NCBI GenBank assembly: GCA_015058625.1
Contig: SVCA01000006.1
Location: 62,001-126,000, forward strand
Direction: 5' to 3'
DNA from: Pseudoselenomonas ruminantium
GTDB lineage: Bacteria > Bacillota > Negativicutes > Selenomonadales > Selenomonadaceae
Length of the DNA stretch: 64,000 nucleotides
In this document: in pieces, positions 41,919 to 50,016 of the stretch
Numbering within the stretch: the stretch's first letter is position 1
Layout of the letters: every line of letters begins with the position of its first letter
Notes under the pieces: model-generated
Databases searched by the model: none
The model's input: the letters and a program-made list of their open reading frames with translations, nothing else
What the model was told of the DNA's origin: nothing
Translations under genes and position numbers: made by a program

Positions 41919-42788
41919 ATGGCTAAGTTTTGTATGAAGTGCGGAGCCAGCTTGGAAGATAATGTAAAATTTTGTAAGGCTTGTGGAACTCCCGTGGGTG
42001 ATGTGGCTAGAAAAAATGCATCGGAGCAAACGATTAGAATGGTTCCGCCACGGGTAGAGCCAAGCAGGCCGGCGGTAGCCCCCTCCTGCAGGTCTGGAAA
42101 TTCCAGAACAGTGGTTATCGTTGCTATGGCATTGGTTATTGCAGCCCTGTGTGGTGGTGGTGGATACTATTACTACCAATCGCATCATACGGTCGCCACA
42201 GATACGGAATCCAGTAGCAAAGATAAAAAAGGGGGATCCGAAAATACATCTTCTAGTGCGGAGAAGGATGATAAAAGCAAGGAGGGGCAATCAAAGACAG
42301 GTTCAACGTCTCAAAATAGTGCAATGGATAAAGCTAAAGCAGAGATGGCTGAATATGGCATAAAAGGGGAATTCACGGCAACTTCCTATGGACATAGTCC
42401 GGATGGGTTCATAGCGATGGATAGCGCCGGTCAGGTTGTGGTCATAGACCGGAAAAATCATCGTGTTGGTATGGTTAAGCCACGTATGAGCTTGACTGAG
42501 TTTCAGCGCCAGCGCAATGAGAAAGTTCCCATGCCTATGATTATGGATTGCACATTTACTGGAGATGCCAAAGATAATGATGCTACTGCTGGGGATTGGA
42601 AGGGCACTACTCATTATATGACAATTTATGCCGATTACAGCTTTGACGGCAAGGGGAATATTGTCCCGGGAATGTTAACTACAGCACGGGGCGAGCATCC
42701 TTCCCATTATCAAGAGGTGCTGTATGAGGTGAGGAATGTGGACTTTGCCAATCTGTTTCTTACGGAAGCTATAGGATTGAAGGTATAG
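41919..42788 (+). CDS. Zinc-ribbon membrane protein with unknown outer domain
   Basis: A 289-residue protein: zinc ribbon CMKCGASLEDNVKFCKACG, membrane helix with ALCGGGGYYYYQSHH, a Ser/Lys-rich linker, and a C-terminal domain (about 150-289) that I cannot name (MDCTFTGDAKDNDATAGDW, ADYSFDGKGNIVPG). The N-terminal module is nearly the same as at 41033 at DNA level, while the outer domain is unrelated: duplication followed by domain exchange. Confidence 0.75.
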   Translation: MAKFCMKCGASLEDNVKFCKACGTPVGDVARKNASEQTIRMVPPRVEPSRPAVAPSCRSGNSRTVVIVAMALVIAALCGGGGYYYYQSHHTVATDTESSSKDKKGGSENTSSSAEKDDKSKEGQSKTGSTSQNSAMDKAKAEMAEYGIKGEFTATSYGHSPDGFIAMDSAGQVVVIDRKNHRVGMVKPRMSLTEFQRQRNEKVPMPMIMDCTFTGDAKDNDATAGDWKGTTHYMTIYADYSFDGKGNIVPGMLTTARGEHPSHYQEVLYEVRNVDFANLFLTEAIGLKV

Positions 42789-42811
42789 GAAAAGGTAAGG
42801 CGGTGTGAAAA

Positions 42812-43660
42812 ATGGCAGATACAAAGGTATTCCATTTGAGAGATGGTGTGACCATCGAAGGTATTGGTCGTGAGGTTGAAACGTTCCTGCGCGATGAAAA
42901 AGAACTGACAGTTGAGGGCATTGCTGCACCAGACGGTTATCTTGTGCAGGCTAAGGAATCTTCCAATTGGAAGAATTTCACAGGATTGGGAAAAGCATTA
43001 CAGGTTCAGATTATGCCGAGTGGTGATAGTGATGTATTGGTCAATATCGGCATAGGCAAATGGGCAGATAAAGTCGGTGCAGCTGGGGTGGGGGCTATAT
43101 TATTTGCACCGCTGTTGATTACGGCAGGTGTTGGCGCCTATATGCAGAATAAATTACCTGGTGAGGTATTTGAGTGTATCGAAAAGTTTATTATGTCGGG
43201 CGGACGTTCTGTGCGGCGTAATCTTTCGATTGAGCGTACGGACGGTACAACAACCAAGTGTCCAAGTTGCGGTGTCAGTAATCCCAAGGGCACAAAATTC
43301 TGTTCCGGGTGTGGCAGTAAATTAGCAGCATCCTGTCCAGCTTGCGGGAAAGATGTGGAGCTGGGCAAGAAATTCTGCCCTTACTGTGGTTCGTCGATGG
43401 TAGAAAAAAAGACATTGTCCTGCCCTAAATGTGGTGTTGAAGTAGAAGAAGGCCGCAAGTTCTGTTCGGAATGCGGCGCCTCCATGGAGATTTTGTCCAA
43501 GAAAAAATGTCCTTCCTGTGGTGAACTGGTCGATAAAGACCAGAAGTTTTGTCCCTCCTGCGGTTCTGCAATGAGCGGGAAAAAGATTTGTAGCAAGTGC
43601 GGAACTGAGTTAGAGCCAACGCAGAAGTTCTGCGGTAACTGCGGCAATAAAATGGAGTAA
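42812..43660 (+). CDS. Protein with five tandem zinc ribbons
   Basis: A 282-residue protein. Residues 1-140 form a compact domain with a hydrophobic stretch (VGAAGVGAILFAPLLITAGV, about 90-109) and no family I recognise. Then come five double-CxxC zinc ribbons in a row: CPSCG..FCSGCG, CPACG..FCPYCG, CPKCG..FCSECG, CPSCG..FCPSCG and CSKCG..FCGNCG. The other cassette members carry one or two ribbons, so it may be the shared scaffold; that is inference. Last gene of the cassette. Confidence 0.78.
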   Translation: MADTKVFHLRDGVTIEGIGREVETFLRDEKELTVEGIAAPDGYLVQAKESSNWKNFTGLGKALQVQIMPSGDSDVLVNIGIGKWADKVGAAGVGAILFAPLLITAGVGAYMQNKLPGEVFECIEKFIMSGGRSVRRNLSIERTDGTTTKCPSCGVSNPKGTKFCSGCGSKLAASCPACGKDVELGKKFCPYCGSSMVEKKTLSCPKCGVEVEEGRKFCSECGASMEILSKKKCPSCGELVDKDQKFCPSCGSAMSGKKICSKCGTELEPTQKFCGNCGNKME

Positions 43661-43718
43661 GAAATAGCAGTCAGTCAAAAAAACAAGAGCTTTATTATGG
43701 CAGATGATTCCGATAAGC

Positions 43719-43767
43719 AAAAGCAGGAGCTTGACCAGTCCGATTGACCAGTCAAGCTCCTGCTTTT
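43719..43767. terminator. Bidirectional terminator hairpin with GACCAGTC loop repeats
   Basis: A 17-bp perfect stem (43719-43735 with 43751-43767) with T run on both strands. The loop region repeats the gaccagtc..gattgaccagt sequence of 37601-37620. Confidence 0.85.
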
Positions 43768-43779
43768 TCGTGCCAATAG

Positions 43780-43995
43780 TTAAGGATGACAAACCTTGCA
43801 GGCCGCATACCCATCATTTACCGCCGCCTCACGGGAACTGTACGGAATGAAATTTTCCGGGTGCTTGATGGTGCGGCAGGTGCTGTAATGGAACTTCATG
43901 GAACGAGGATTGGCCAGATAATCCGTGGCCATGGCAGGTGTAGCCACCATCAGCGAAAAAGCCGCCAAGGTAGCCAGGGCAATTTTCTTTACCAA
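43780..43995 (-). CDS. Small secreted Ada-type metal-binding domain protein
   Basis: A 71-residue protein with signal peptide (about 1-23, cut after AMA) and a short domain reading FHYSTCRTIKHPENFIPYSS, then EAAVNDGYAACKVCHP. This is the small Cys4-type metal-binding module known from Ada and from the tails of secreted nucleases, here on its own. The start is TTG at 43995 with GGGGGGAG six bases upstream. Role unknown. It is the last gene before the right-hand repeat of the proposed element. Confidence 0.72.
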   Translation of the reverse strand: MVKKIALATLAAFSLMVATPAMATDYLANPRSMKFHYSTCRTIKHPENFIPYSSREAAVNDGYAACKVCHP

Positions 43996-44086
43996 TGTAA
44001 ACTCCCCCCTTAAATATCCCGATTTTCTGCATTTTCTATGTATAGTATGTTCGCGATTTTTGCGGGAAATCCTCTTTCGTGTCGGT

Positions 44087-44119
44087 GCTTAGGTGGACAG
44101 CCACGCTGTCCACCTAAGC
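44087..44119. repeat. 14-bp inverted repeat
   Basis: Arms 44087-44100 and 44106-44119 are perfectly complementary with a 5-nt loop. A second palindrome, ggggaaaaattttcccc, follows at 44137-44153. The gap 43996-44444 has no gene. Confidence 0.7.
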
Positions 44120-44217
44120 AGGGAGCGCCGCTGGGCGGGGAAAAATTTTCCCCATAAAAAATGGCCTGCCATCTTGTGACAGACCATTATCAACACCTTT
44201 CCCGAAACCCGAATTTT

Positions 44218-44238
44218 TGTAGTGCCAATGTAGTGCCA
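44218..44238 (+). repeat. Tandem TGTAGTGCCA repeats, possible integrase arm sites
   Basis: TGTAGTGCCA occurs at 44218-44227 and 44229-44238, one helical turn apart, about 110 bases inside the right-hand att-like repeat. Closely spaced short direct repeats near an att core are typical of integrase arm sites; this is inference. Confidence 0.35.
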
Positions 44239-44344
44239 GAGGCACGAAATTTGGTAATAATTTATAAAACTTCACAAAGAGAAAATCTCGGAATCCCTTG
44301 ATTTATAAGGGAGTATGAGAAGCTACATAAACTTGTAAACGTTT

Positions 44345-44365
44345 CATTTTGTTTCCATAGTCAAT
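44345..44365 (+). other. Candidate right attachment-site repeat
   Basis: cattttgtttccatag and the next five bases match 35087-35107 with one mismatch. Together the two copies frame 9.26 kb of accessory DNA. Confidence 0.45.
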
Positions 44366-44444
44366 CATCATATTTTCATTTAACTTTGTTATACTTCATA
44401 TTGTTCGAAGGTTAGCTTTTAGCAAGACTGGAGGAAACAAGATA

Positions 44445-45128
44445 ATGAATCAGATGAAGAAGATTAGCAAGAATATTACCAGCAATATGATGAAGAAAAT
44501 GCGCCTGCAATATGTCCGCACCTCGCTCGCCAAAATCACCGCTGTGATGGTGGTGACCATGACGGTGCTGGCCCAGAGCTTGATTGCCGAAGCGCAGGAG
44601 GCTGAGCCCGATATTACGCGGGATATGCGGGCGCTGGAGCAGAATGGAGTCTACCTTACCGGACTGACGCATCGCATCAAGGCTGAGGACAGCCTGATGC
44701 AGAAGATTTTGTCCGATGCCGTAAAGGATAATGTGAACTTGGGGCAGGCTGCTGACGGTATCAGCGATGTACTGCGCTATACCCTCGTCATAAAGGACGA
44801 GGATTACAGTCATCGGGTGCCCGAAGCCATGAAAAAACTCACCGCCAGCGGCTATGAGGTGGTGAAGTTCAATAATGCCTGGGGAGGCAAGTTCTATCAG
44901 GGCATTAATGTGCAGCTCATCAGCCCTTCGGGCGTCAAAACGGAATTGCAGTTCCATACGCCTAAGTCCTACGCCATCAAACAGGCTTCCCATGGCGTTT
45001 ACGAAATCCGCCGCAATCCCGAAGCCACGCCGGAAGAAGTGGCCGAAGCAACGGTGAAGAGCATTGCCTACAACAGGCAGGTGAAGATGCCGCCGGGGGC
45101 CAAGGAGATTGTCTGGGAAAATATTTAA
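44445..45128 (+). CDS. Secreted RelA/SpoT-fold protein
   Basis: A 227-residue protein. A long basic N-terminus and hydrophobic helix (about 28-48) end in a likely signal cleavage site (AEA). The rest resembles the RelA/SpoT nucleotide pyrophosphokinase fold: DVLRYTLVIKDEDY matches the RelA D-x-x-x-R strand, and KTELQFHTPKSYAIKQASHGVYE matches the E-x-Q-x-R/H-T motif and its following helix. Exported proteins of this fold are known, including extracellular pyrophosphokinases and toxins. Activity is inferred from these motifs. ATG follows GGAGG by ten bases. Confidence 0.6.
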   Translation: MNQMKKISKNITSNMMKKMRLQYVRTSLAKITAVMVVTMTVLAQSLIAEAQEAEPDITRDMRALEQNGVYLTGLTHRIKAEDSLMQKILSDAVKDNVNLGQAADGISDVLRYTLVIKDEDYSHRVPEAMKKLTASGYEVVKFNNAWGGKFYQGINVQLISPSGVKTELQFHTPKSYAIKQASHGVYEIRRNPEATPEEVAEATVKSIAYNRQVKMPPGAKEIVWENI

Positions 45129-45142
45129 GAACGTATAGCATA

Positions 45143-45190
45143 AAAAGGTGCTGTGACGAAATGGAAAATCATTTCGTCACAGCACCTTTT
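45143..45190. terminator. Bidirectional terminator, 21-bp stem
   Basis: Perfect 21-bp stem (45143-45163 with 45170-45190), 6-nt loop, T-rich at both ends, between two convergent genes. Confidence 0.92.
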
Positions 45191-45192
45191 GT

Positions 45193-47718
45193 TTATTGCA
45201 GATTTGCTGCTTCTGCAGTTTGGCGGTAGAGCTCCATGATATCTGCGTGGTGTTGCTGGAGGTAGTCCAGAGCCTGTTGCTTTTGGCTGGGCGTTGCGTC
45301 TTCTGCCAAATAGTCCTTGGCGGCCTGTTCCTGCTCCTTGGCCTTTTGATTGAGACTACGGCAGCCGATGGTCAGTGCGGTGGACTTCAGCGCATGGATA
45401 TTGATGCGGTAGTCATCCCAGTTGCCCGTGGCAAAATCTTCGTCCAGCCGTGCAATCTTGCCGATGGACTGTTTGCTGAACATGCCCAGTATGTTGTGGT
45501 AGATAGCCTCCATATTGTTGCAGTATTTCATACCCAGTTCGCGGTCAATGAGCGGCGAGGGCGGTGTGTCTGCTGTCGTGGCTGGAGGGCTCTCGGCGGC
45601 AGGGGCGGGGGCAGGCGCTGCCATCGGCGGCAGGGAAATCGGAGCCGGTTTTATCAGTTCTGCTGGCAGATAGCGGTGCAACATGGCGGTGAGCTCATCA
45701 CCGGTCATGGGTTTGCTGAGGTAGTTGTCAAAGCCTTCGCCGAGGAATTTTTCCCGGGAGCCCGAAAGGGCGGTGGCTGTCAGAGCGATAAAGCGGGTGC
45801 TGCTGATGTCCTGCAGCTGCTTGGCCTTGTGCAGGGTTTCCACCCCGTCCATGCCGGGCATCATGTAGTCGAGCAGAACCACATGGAAACTTTGTTTCTG
45901 CAGGTTTTCCAGAGCTTCGGCGCCACTATGGGCAATGGTGGTCTGCATCTGCGTTTCCTTGAGCAGACTGCTGGCCACAAAGCAGTTCATACCGTTATCG
46001 TCCACGATGAGCACACGGGCATCGGGAGCGATAAAGCTGGCCTGATGGCTGAGGTTGGTATCCAGGTCAGGCTGGGCATTGAGATTGAAAACACCAATCG
46101 GGTCAAAGGAGTGGACTTCCTGAGGCAGCTCGATGGTAAAGGTGCTGCCTTCACCATAGGTGCTGTCCACCTGAATGGTGCCCTTCATCATGTTCAGCAG
46201 GCGATGGGTGATAGCCAGTCCCAGACCGGTGCCCTCAATCTGGCAGTTGCGCTTGATGTCGAGGCGCTCAAAGATATGGAAAAGGCGCGCTCTATCTTCC
46301 TCGCGAATGCCGATGCCGGTATCGGTGATGGCAGCCCGCAGGCGCAGGGTGCTTGCACTGCGCTGGCCGCTGATGTCCAACGTGACGGAGCCTGACGGCG
46401 TGTATTTGATGGCGTTGTTCAGCAGGTTGATGAGAATCTGGCGCAGGCGGCCCGCATCACCATAGAGGCCATTGGGCAGATAGGGGTCAACGTGAATCTT
46501 GAAGGCAAGATTTTTGGCCTGAGCCCGTACGCCTACCAGAGTGCCGACTTCCCGCAGCACCTGGGCCAGCTGATAATCTGTGGGCACGATTTCCATATGT
46601 CCGGATTCGATTTTCGAGAAGTCCAGAATTTCGTTGATGATGGTCAAAAGGGCCGCTGTGGCAGATTTGATATTGCTGGCGTACTTTCGGACTTCAGCAG
46701 GCAGCTCCTGCCGCAGAATCATTTCGTTCATGCCGCTGATGGCGTTGATGGGGGTGCGGATTTCATGGCTCATATTGGCCAGAAACTGACTCTTGGCCTG
46801 ATTGGCAGCATCGGCAGCCTGACGCGCCTCGCGCAGTTCCTCCGTTTCGGCCACACTGGTCTGAGCCATGAGCAGATAAATGCTCAGGCAGGCAAAGAGA
46901 ATCAGCATAAAGGAAAAGAGGAAGAACACCCGCTGATAGATGCTCGTAATCTGCCCGGCTACTGCTGACCAGGGCATATAGCCAATCAGGGAAAAATCGG
47001 TCTGGGGCAGGTCAGCACCGAAGACGAAGAATTTTCCTTCGGCTCCTTCGGTATAGACGGCGGCAGCTTTGTTGCGCTGCAGGCGGCGGTGAACCTCCTT
47101 CATGCCCGCCTGAATCGTGTCGTCGGCCCAGAATTTAGTATCATTCGTGGTGTAGTTCTCGTAGGGCACCGCTAAGGTGCCATCGCGGTATTGGATGATG
47201 ACATGGGTAAAGGCATCATAATCGGAAAGGGCAAACAGCTGGGGCAGCATCTCCGGCGGATAGACCTGATAGAGAACATAGCGGACATTGTCGCCATAAA
47301 AAACCGGCGTGGCCAGCAGAATGCCAATGTCGGGATTGTAGTCAATGATGGTGTTGCCATGGAAGGCAAGCTGCAGGCGGGGGAAGGAATCCCGGGACAG
47401 GAATCTTCCCATGGTATGATGCTGAAAGTCAATGAGTCCTGCCTGCCCCTGAGGATTTTGTTGGACAAGCATCTGCAGGACAGCCTCTTTGTCCTGTTCG
47501 TGCGTGGACAGATGGTTGGCCGCTGTCTGCAATGGCGTCAGAAAACGGAGGAAGCGTTCACCAGCCAGCATGGAAAGGTCTTCAGTCTGGCGGGACACGG
47601 AATGTTCAGCAGCCTTGTTGAGCATAACTACAATTCGCTGCTGTATGAAAATTCCTGCGAGGAAAATCAAAAAGAGCGTCATTAAAATGGTCAGCAGCAT
47701 TTTTTTGCGGTTATTCAA
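45193..47718 (-). CDS. Hybrid sensor histidine kinase with REC and HPt domains
   Basis: An 841-residue membrane kinase. One membrane helix near the N-terminus (about 8-28) and another at about 260-285 enclose a periplasmic sensor of about 230 residues. Then HisKA (NMSHEIRTPINAISGMNEM), HATPase (GDAGRLRQILINLLNNAIKYT, GTGLGLAI), a receiver (VLIVDDN, LLDYMMPGMDG) and a C-terminal HPt domain (IHALKSTALTIG). It is a complete phosphorelay in one chain. Start is TTG at 47718 overlapping the end of the binding-protein gene, with GGTGGAG upstream. Third gene of its operon. Confidence 0.92.
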   Translation of the reverse strand: MNNRKKMLLTILMTLFLIFLAGIFIQQRIVVMLNKAAEHSVSRQTEDLSMLAGERFLRFLTPLQTAANHLSTHEQDKEAVLQMLVQQNPQGQAGLIDFQHHTMGRFLSRDSFPRLQLAFHGNTIIDYNPDIGILLATPVFYGDNVRYVLYQVYPPEMLPQLFALSDYDAFTHVIIQYRDGTLAVPYENYTTNDTKFWADDTIQAGMKEVHRRLQRNKAAAVYTEGAEGKFFVFGADLPQTDFSLIGYMPWSAVAGQITSIYQRVFFLFSFMLILFACLSIYLLMAQTSVAETEELREARQAADAANQAKSQFLANMSHEIRTPINAISGMNEMILRQELPAEVRKYASNIKSATAALLTIINEILDFSKIESGHMEIVPTDYQLAQVLREVGTLVGVRAQAKNLAFKIHVDPYLPNGLYGDAGRLRQILINLLNNAIKYTPSGSVTLDISGQRSASTLRLRAAITDTGIGIREEDRARLFHIFERLDIKRNCQIEGTGLGLAITHRLLNMMKGTIQVDSTYGEGSTFTIELPQEVHSFDPIGVFNLNAQPDLDTNLSHQASFIAPDARVLIVDDNGMNCFVASSLLKETQMQTTIAHSGAEALENLQKQSFHVVLLDYMMPGMDGVETLHKAKQLQDISSTRFIALTATALSGSREKFLGEGFDNYLSKPMTGDELTAMLHRYLPAELIKPAPISLPPMAAPAPAPAAESPPATTADTPPSPLIDRELGMKYCNNMEAIYHNILGMFSKQSIGKIARLDEDFATGNWDDYRINIHALKSTALTIGCRSLNQKAKEQEQAAKDYLAEDATPSQKQQALDYLQQHHADIMELYRQTAEAANLQ

Positions 47719-48829
47719 GAATCTCCACCCCCTTCACCAGCCAGTCCATGTGCTGCAGCAGACGGTCATCCCGAATGGATTCATCCGGACGGCAGCGCAG
47801 GTTGCCCTGACGGTCGTAGATTTCACCGGCAAAGACGAAGCGCCCGCCCAGCATCGTTTTCTTTATCTGGTCAAGCCGTGCTTTCTGTTCGTCGGTGACA
47901 GCGGGGGAGAAGTCGCAAAGTTCCACAAAGCCAGCTTCCATGCCCACCCATTGCTTATCCATGTAGTTTAGTTCGCCCTTGAGATAGCGGCGGATGATGT
48001 CCTCGTAGTAGCGGTCCCAGTTGCAGACCACGGATGTCAGGGCATGGCTGGAGCGCCAGCTGTGCTTGCCTAAATCTTCGTAATAACCAATGTAATCGAT
48101 GCCGAGCTTTTCGGCCACATCAGCAGCTGCGGGTTCGTCCTGATGGTAGGTGAGGATATCGGCACCAGCTTCCGTAATCAGGCAGCGTGCTTCCTGTGCT
48201 TCTTTCTCTTCGTCCTGCCAGCTGCCGGTCCACATGACTACGACCCGGGCGGCAGGATTTGTCTGCTGCACACCCAGGGTGAAGGCATTGATGCCGCGGT
48301 TGACTTCGGAGTTTTCCATAGCGGCCACGTAGCCAATTACATTGCTCTTGGTGCGCATGCCGGCCAGTGCACCATCCAGATAACGACCCTGATACATGCG
48401 TACAAAATAGGAGGTCATATTGCGGGCATGACATTCAGCGGAGTTGGTGCCAAAGGCAATCTGAGGATATTCACGGACGAGTTTTTTGGCTTCCTGGGAG
48501 TAGGAGTAGCTGGCCAGGAAAATCATGCCGGCACCTTCGCTGGCGAGTTCATGAACGGCCTGGGTGCAGGCGCCATCACCGATAATGCGTTCCTTGGTGA
48601 TGAGGCCTATGCCCATGGCAGCACAAGCCTTGCGGATGCCGCGGTACTGAGGCGCGTTCCAGCCTTCTTCGTCAATGCCACCCAGTAGGACAATGCCGGC
48701 TTTTGGCTGGGGCTGGTCGAAGGTGCTGCTGGAAAAAATCCAGCAGGCGGCAGCCAATACGATTAAGATAAAACTGACAATGAGCCGGGTAGCCCATTGG
48801 GATAAACTGTGATGCAGCCAGAAATTCAT
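47711..48829 (-). CDS. BMP-family (PnrA-like) binding protein, membrane anchored
   Basis: A 372-residue protein with one N-terminal membrane helix (about 14-34) and a basic-membrane-protein domain (KAGIVLLGGIDEEGWN, then FLASYSYSQEAKKLVREYP and VIGYVAAMENSEVNRGINAFTLGV). Known BMP proteins bind nucleosides or related ligands for ABC uptake, but no transporter is present. It sits between an HD-GYP regulator (ATGA overlap) and a hybrid kinase, so it probably feeds ligand state to the kinase. Confidence 0.85.
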   Translation of the reverse strand: MNFWLHHSLSQWATRLIVSFILIVLAAACWIFSSSTFDQPQPKAGIVLLGGIDEEGWNAPQYRGIRKACAAMGIGLITKERIIGDGACTQAVHELASEGAGMIFLASYSYSQEAKKLVREYPQIAFGTNSAECHARNMTSYFVRMYQGRYLDGALAGMRTKSNVIGYVAAMENSEVNRGINAFTLGVQQTNPAARVVVMWTGSWQDEEKEAQEARCLITEAGADILTYHQDEPAAADVAEKLGIDYIGYYEDLGKHSWRSSHALTSVVCNWDRYYEDIIRRYLKGELNYMDKQWVGMEAGFVELCDFSPAVTDEQKARLDQIKKTMLGGRFVFAGEIYDRQGNLRCRPDESIRDDRLLQHMDWLVKGVEILE

Positions 48830-49872
48830 ACCGTTTCCTCCCGAAGCTGATAGTCGCTGTCCTCATCAATCATCTGCAGCATGATATCGGTAAAATAGGG
48901 ATCAAGCTGCTTTCCACGGGCTTTGAGCATTTCCTGACGGACTTCTGCCTGGGGCAGACCGTCCCGGTAGCTGCGCTTGGAGGTCATGGCGTCGTAGACA
49001 TCAGCCACAGCAATGATGCGTACCTTTTCCAGTATGGCCGTGCCAGAAAGACCGTCAGGGTAGCCGGTGCCATCATAGCGTTCGTGATGATGGCGGGAGG
49101 CACATAAAAGTTCTGGCATTTCCTTCACATGGGCGAGAATATCGCCGCCAATAATGGTGTGCTGCTGCATGGCGGCGTATTCCTCGTCGGTCAGCCGGCC
49201 CTTTTTGTTGATGAGGCTGGAGGGGATACCAAGCTTACCGATATCATGGAGCCGGGCCATATAGTAAACGGCGTTTTGGTATGCTTCTGATTTGCCTGCC
49301 CGACGGGCAATTTCCCGGGCGTAATCCGCTACGCGGCGCGAATGGCCGTTGGTGTACTTGTCTTTGGCATCGATGGTGTCTGCCAGAGTTTCTACCATCT
49401 GCCGGAAGAGGCGCCGGGTAGAGGCCAGCTGTTCCTTGGCGATGGCGGTCTGTTGGTCGATTTCCTGCTGCATGTGGTGCTGCAGGGACTTGAGCTCCAG
49501 GGTGCGCTCGATGCGGCGCAGGATAAGAGTGGGAATGAAGGGTTTATGGACGAAGTCAAAGGCACCGGCCTGAATGGCCTGCACCTCGGTTTCCGGGTCC
49601 GAGTCCCCCGTAAGTATGATGACGGGAATGCTCTTGGTGGCCTCATTTGCTTGCAGGGCCGCCAGTACCTCAAAACCATTCATTTCCGGCATATTGATAT
49701 CCAGGAGTATGAGGTCTACAGATTGGTTGGGAAGCTGGGCCAGGGCTTCAGGTCCGCTGGACACAGCGGTGAAGTCGTAATTGACGCTGAGGATAGCTTC
49801 CAGCGTCATCTGATTGATGATATCGTCATCTACAGCCATTATGCTGCGGCGTTTTTTCGGTAGAAAATCCAT
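48826..49872 (-). CDS. Response regulator with HD-GYP c-di-GMP phosphodiesterase domain
   Basis: A 348-residue protein: receiver domain (MAVDDD, phosphorylation Asp in LLDINMPEMNG, Lys in FVHKPF), a linker helix and an HD-GYP domain with HDIGKLGIP and HHERYDGTGYPDGL, all metal and GYP residues present. It should break down c-di-GMP when phosphorylated. First gene of the operon with the BMP protein and hybrid kinase, which is its likely phosphate source. ATG follows a run of G residues by ten bases. Confidence 0.93.
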   Translation of the reverse strand: MDFLPKKRRSIMAVDDDIINQMTLEAILSVNYDFTAVSSGPEALAQLPNQSVDLILLDINMPEMNGFEVLAALQANEATKSIPVIILTGDSDPETEVQAIQAGAFDFVHKPFIPTLILRRIERTLELKSLQHHMQQEIDQQTAIAKEQLASTRRLFRQMVETLADTIDAKDKYTNGHSRRVADYAREIARRAGKSEAYQNAVYYMARLHDIGKLGIPSSLINKKGRLTDEEYAAMQQHTIIGGDILAHVKEMPELLCASRHHHERYDGTGYPDGLSGTAILEKVRIIAVADVYDAMTSKRSYRDGLPQAEVRQEMLKARGKQLDPYFTDIMLQMIDEDSDYQLREETV

Positions 49873-50016
49873 AGTGAGGTTTCCCCCCCTTTTTTTGTCG
49901 AATAAATTAGTGAAAATTTAAACTAATTATAATTTTAGCAAAAAGATGGCGAGAAATCTATACTTAGGTTAAAATATAAATGCAGGGAATTGCAGCTCGG
50001 AAGGCGAGGGATGAGA

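Noticed and set aside
37591..43767. Repeated GACCAGTC sequences as a CRISPR array
   Set aside because: Only two close repeats at each site with a 5-base gap and no unique spacers; no cas genes in the window.
45196..46395. 399-codon plus-strand frame opposite the hybrid kinase
   Set aside because: Shadow of the REC, HPt and HATPase coding region; no recognisable motif.
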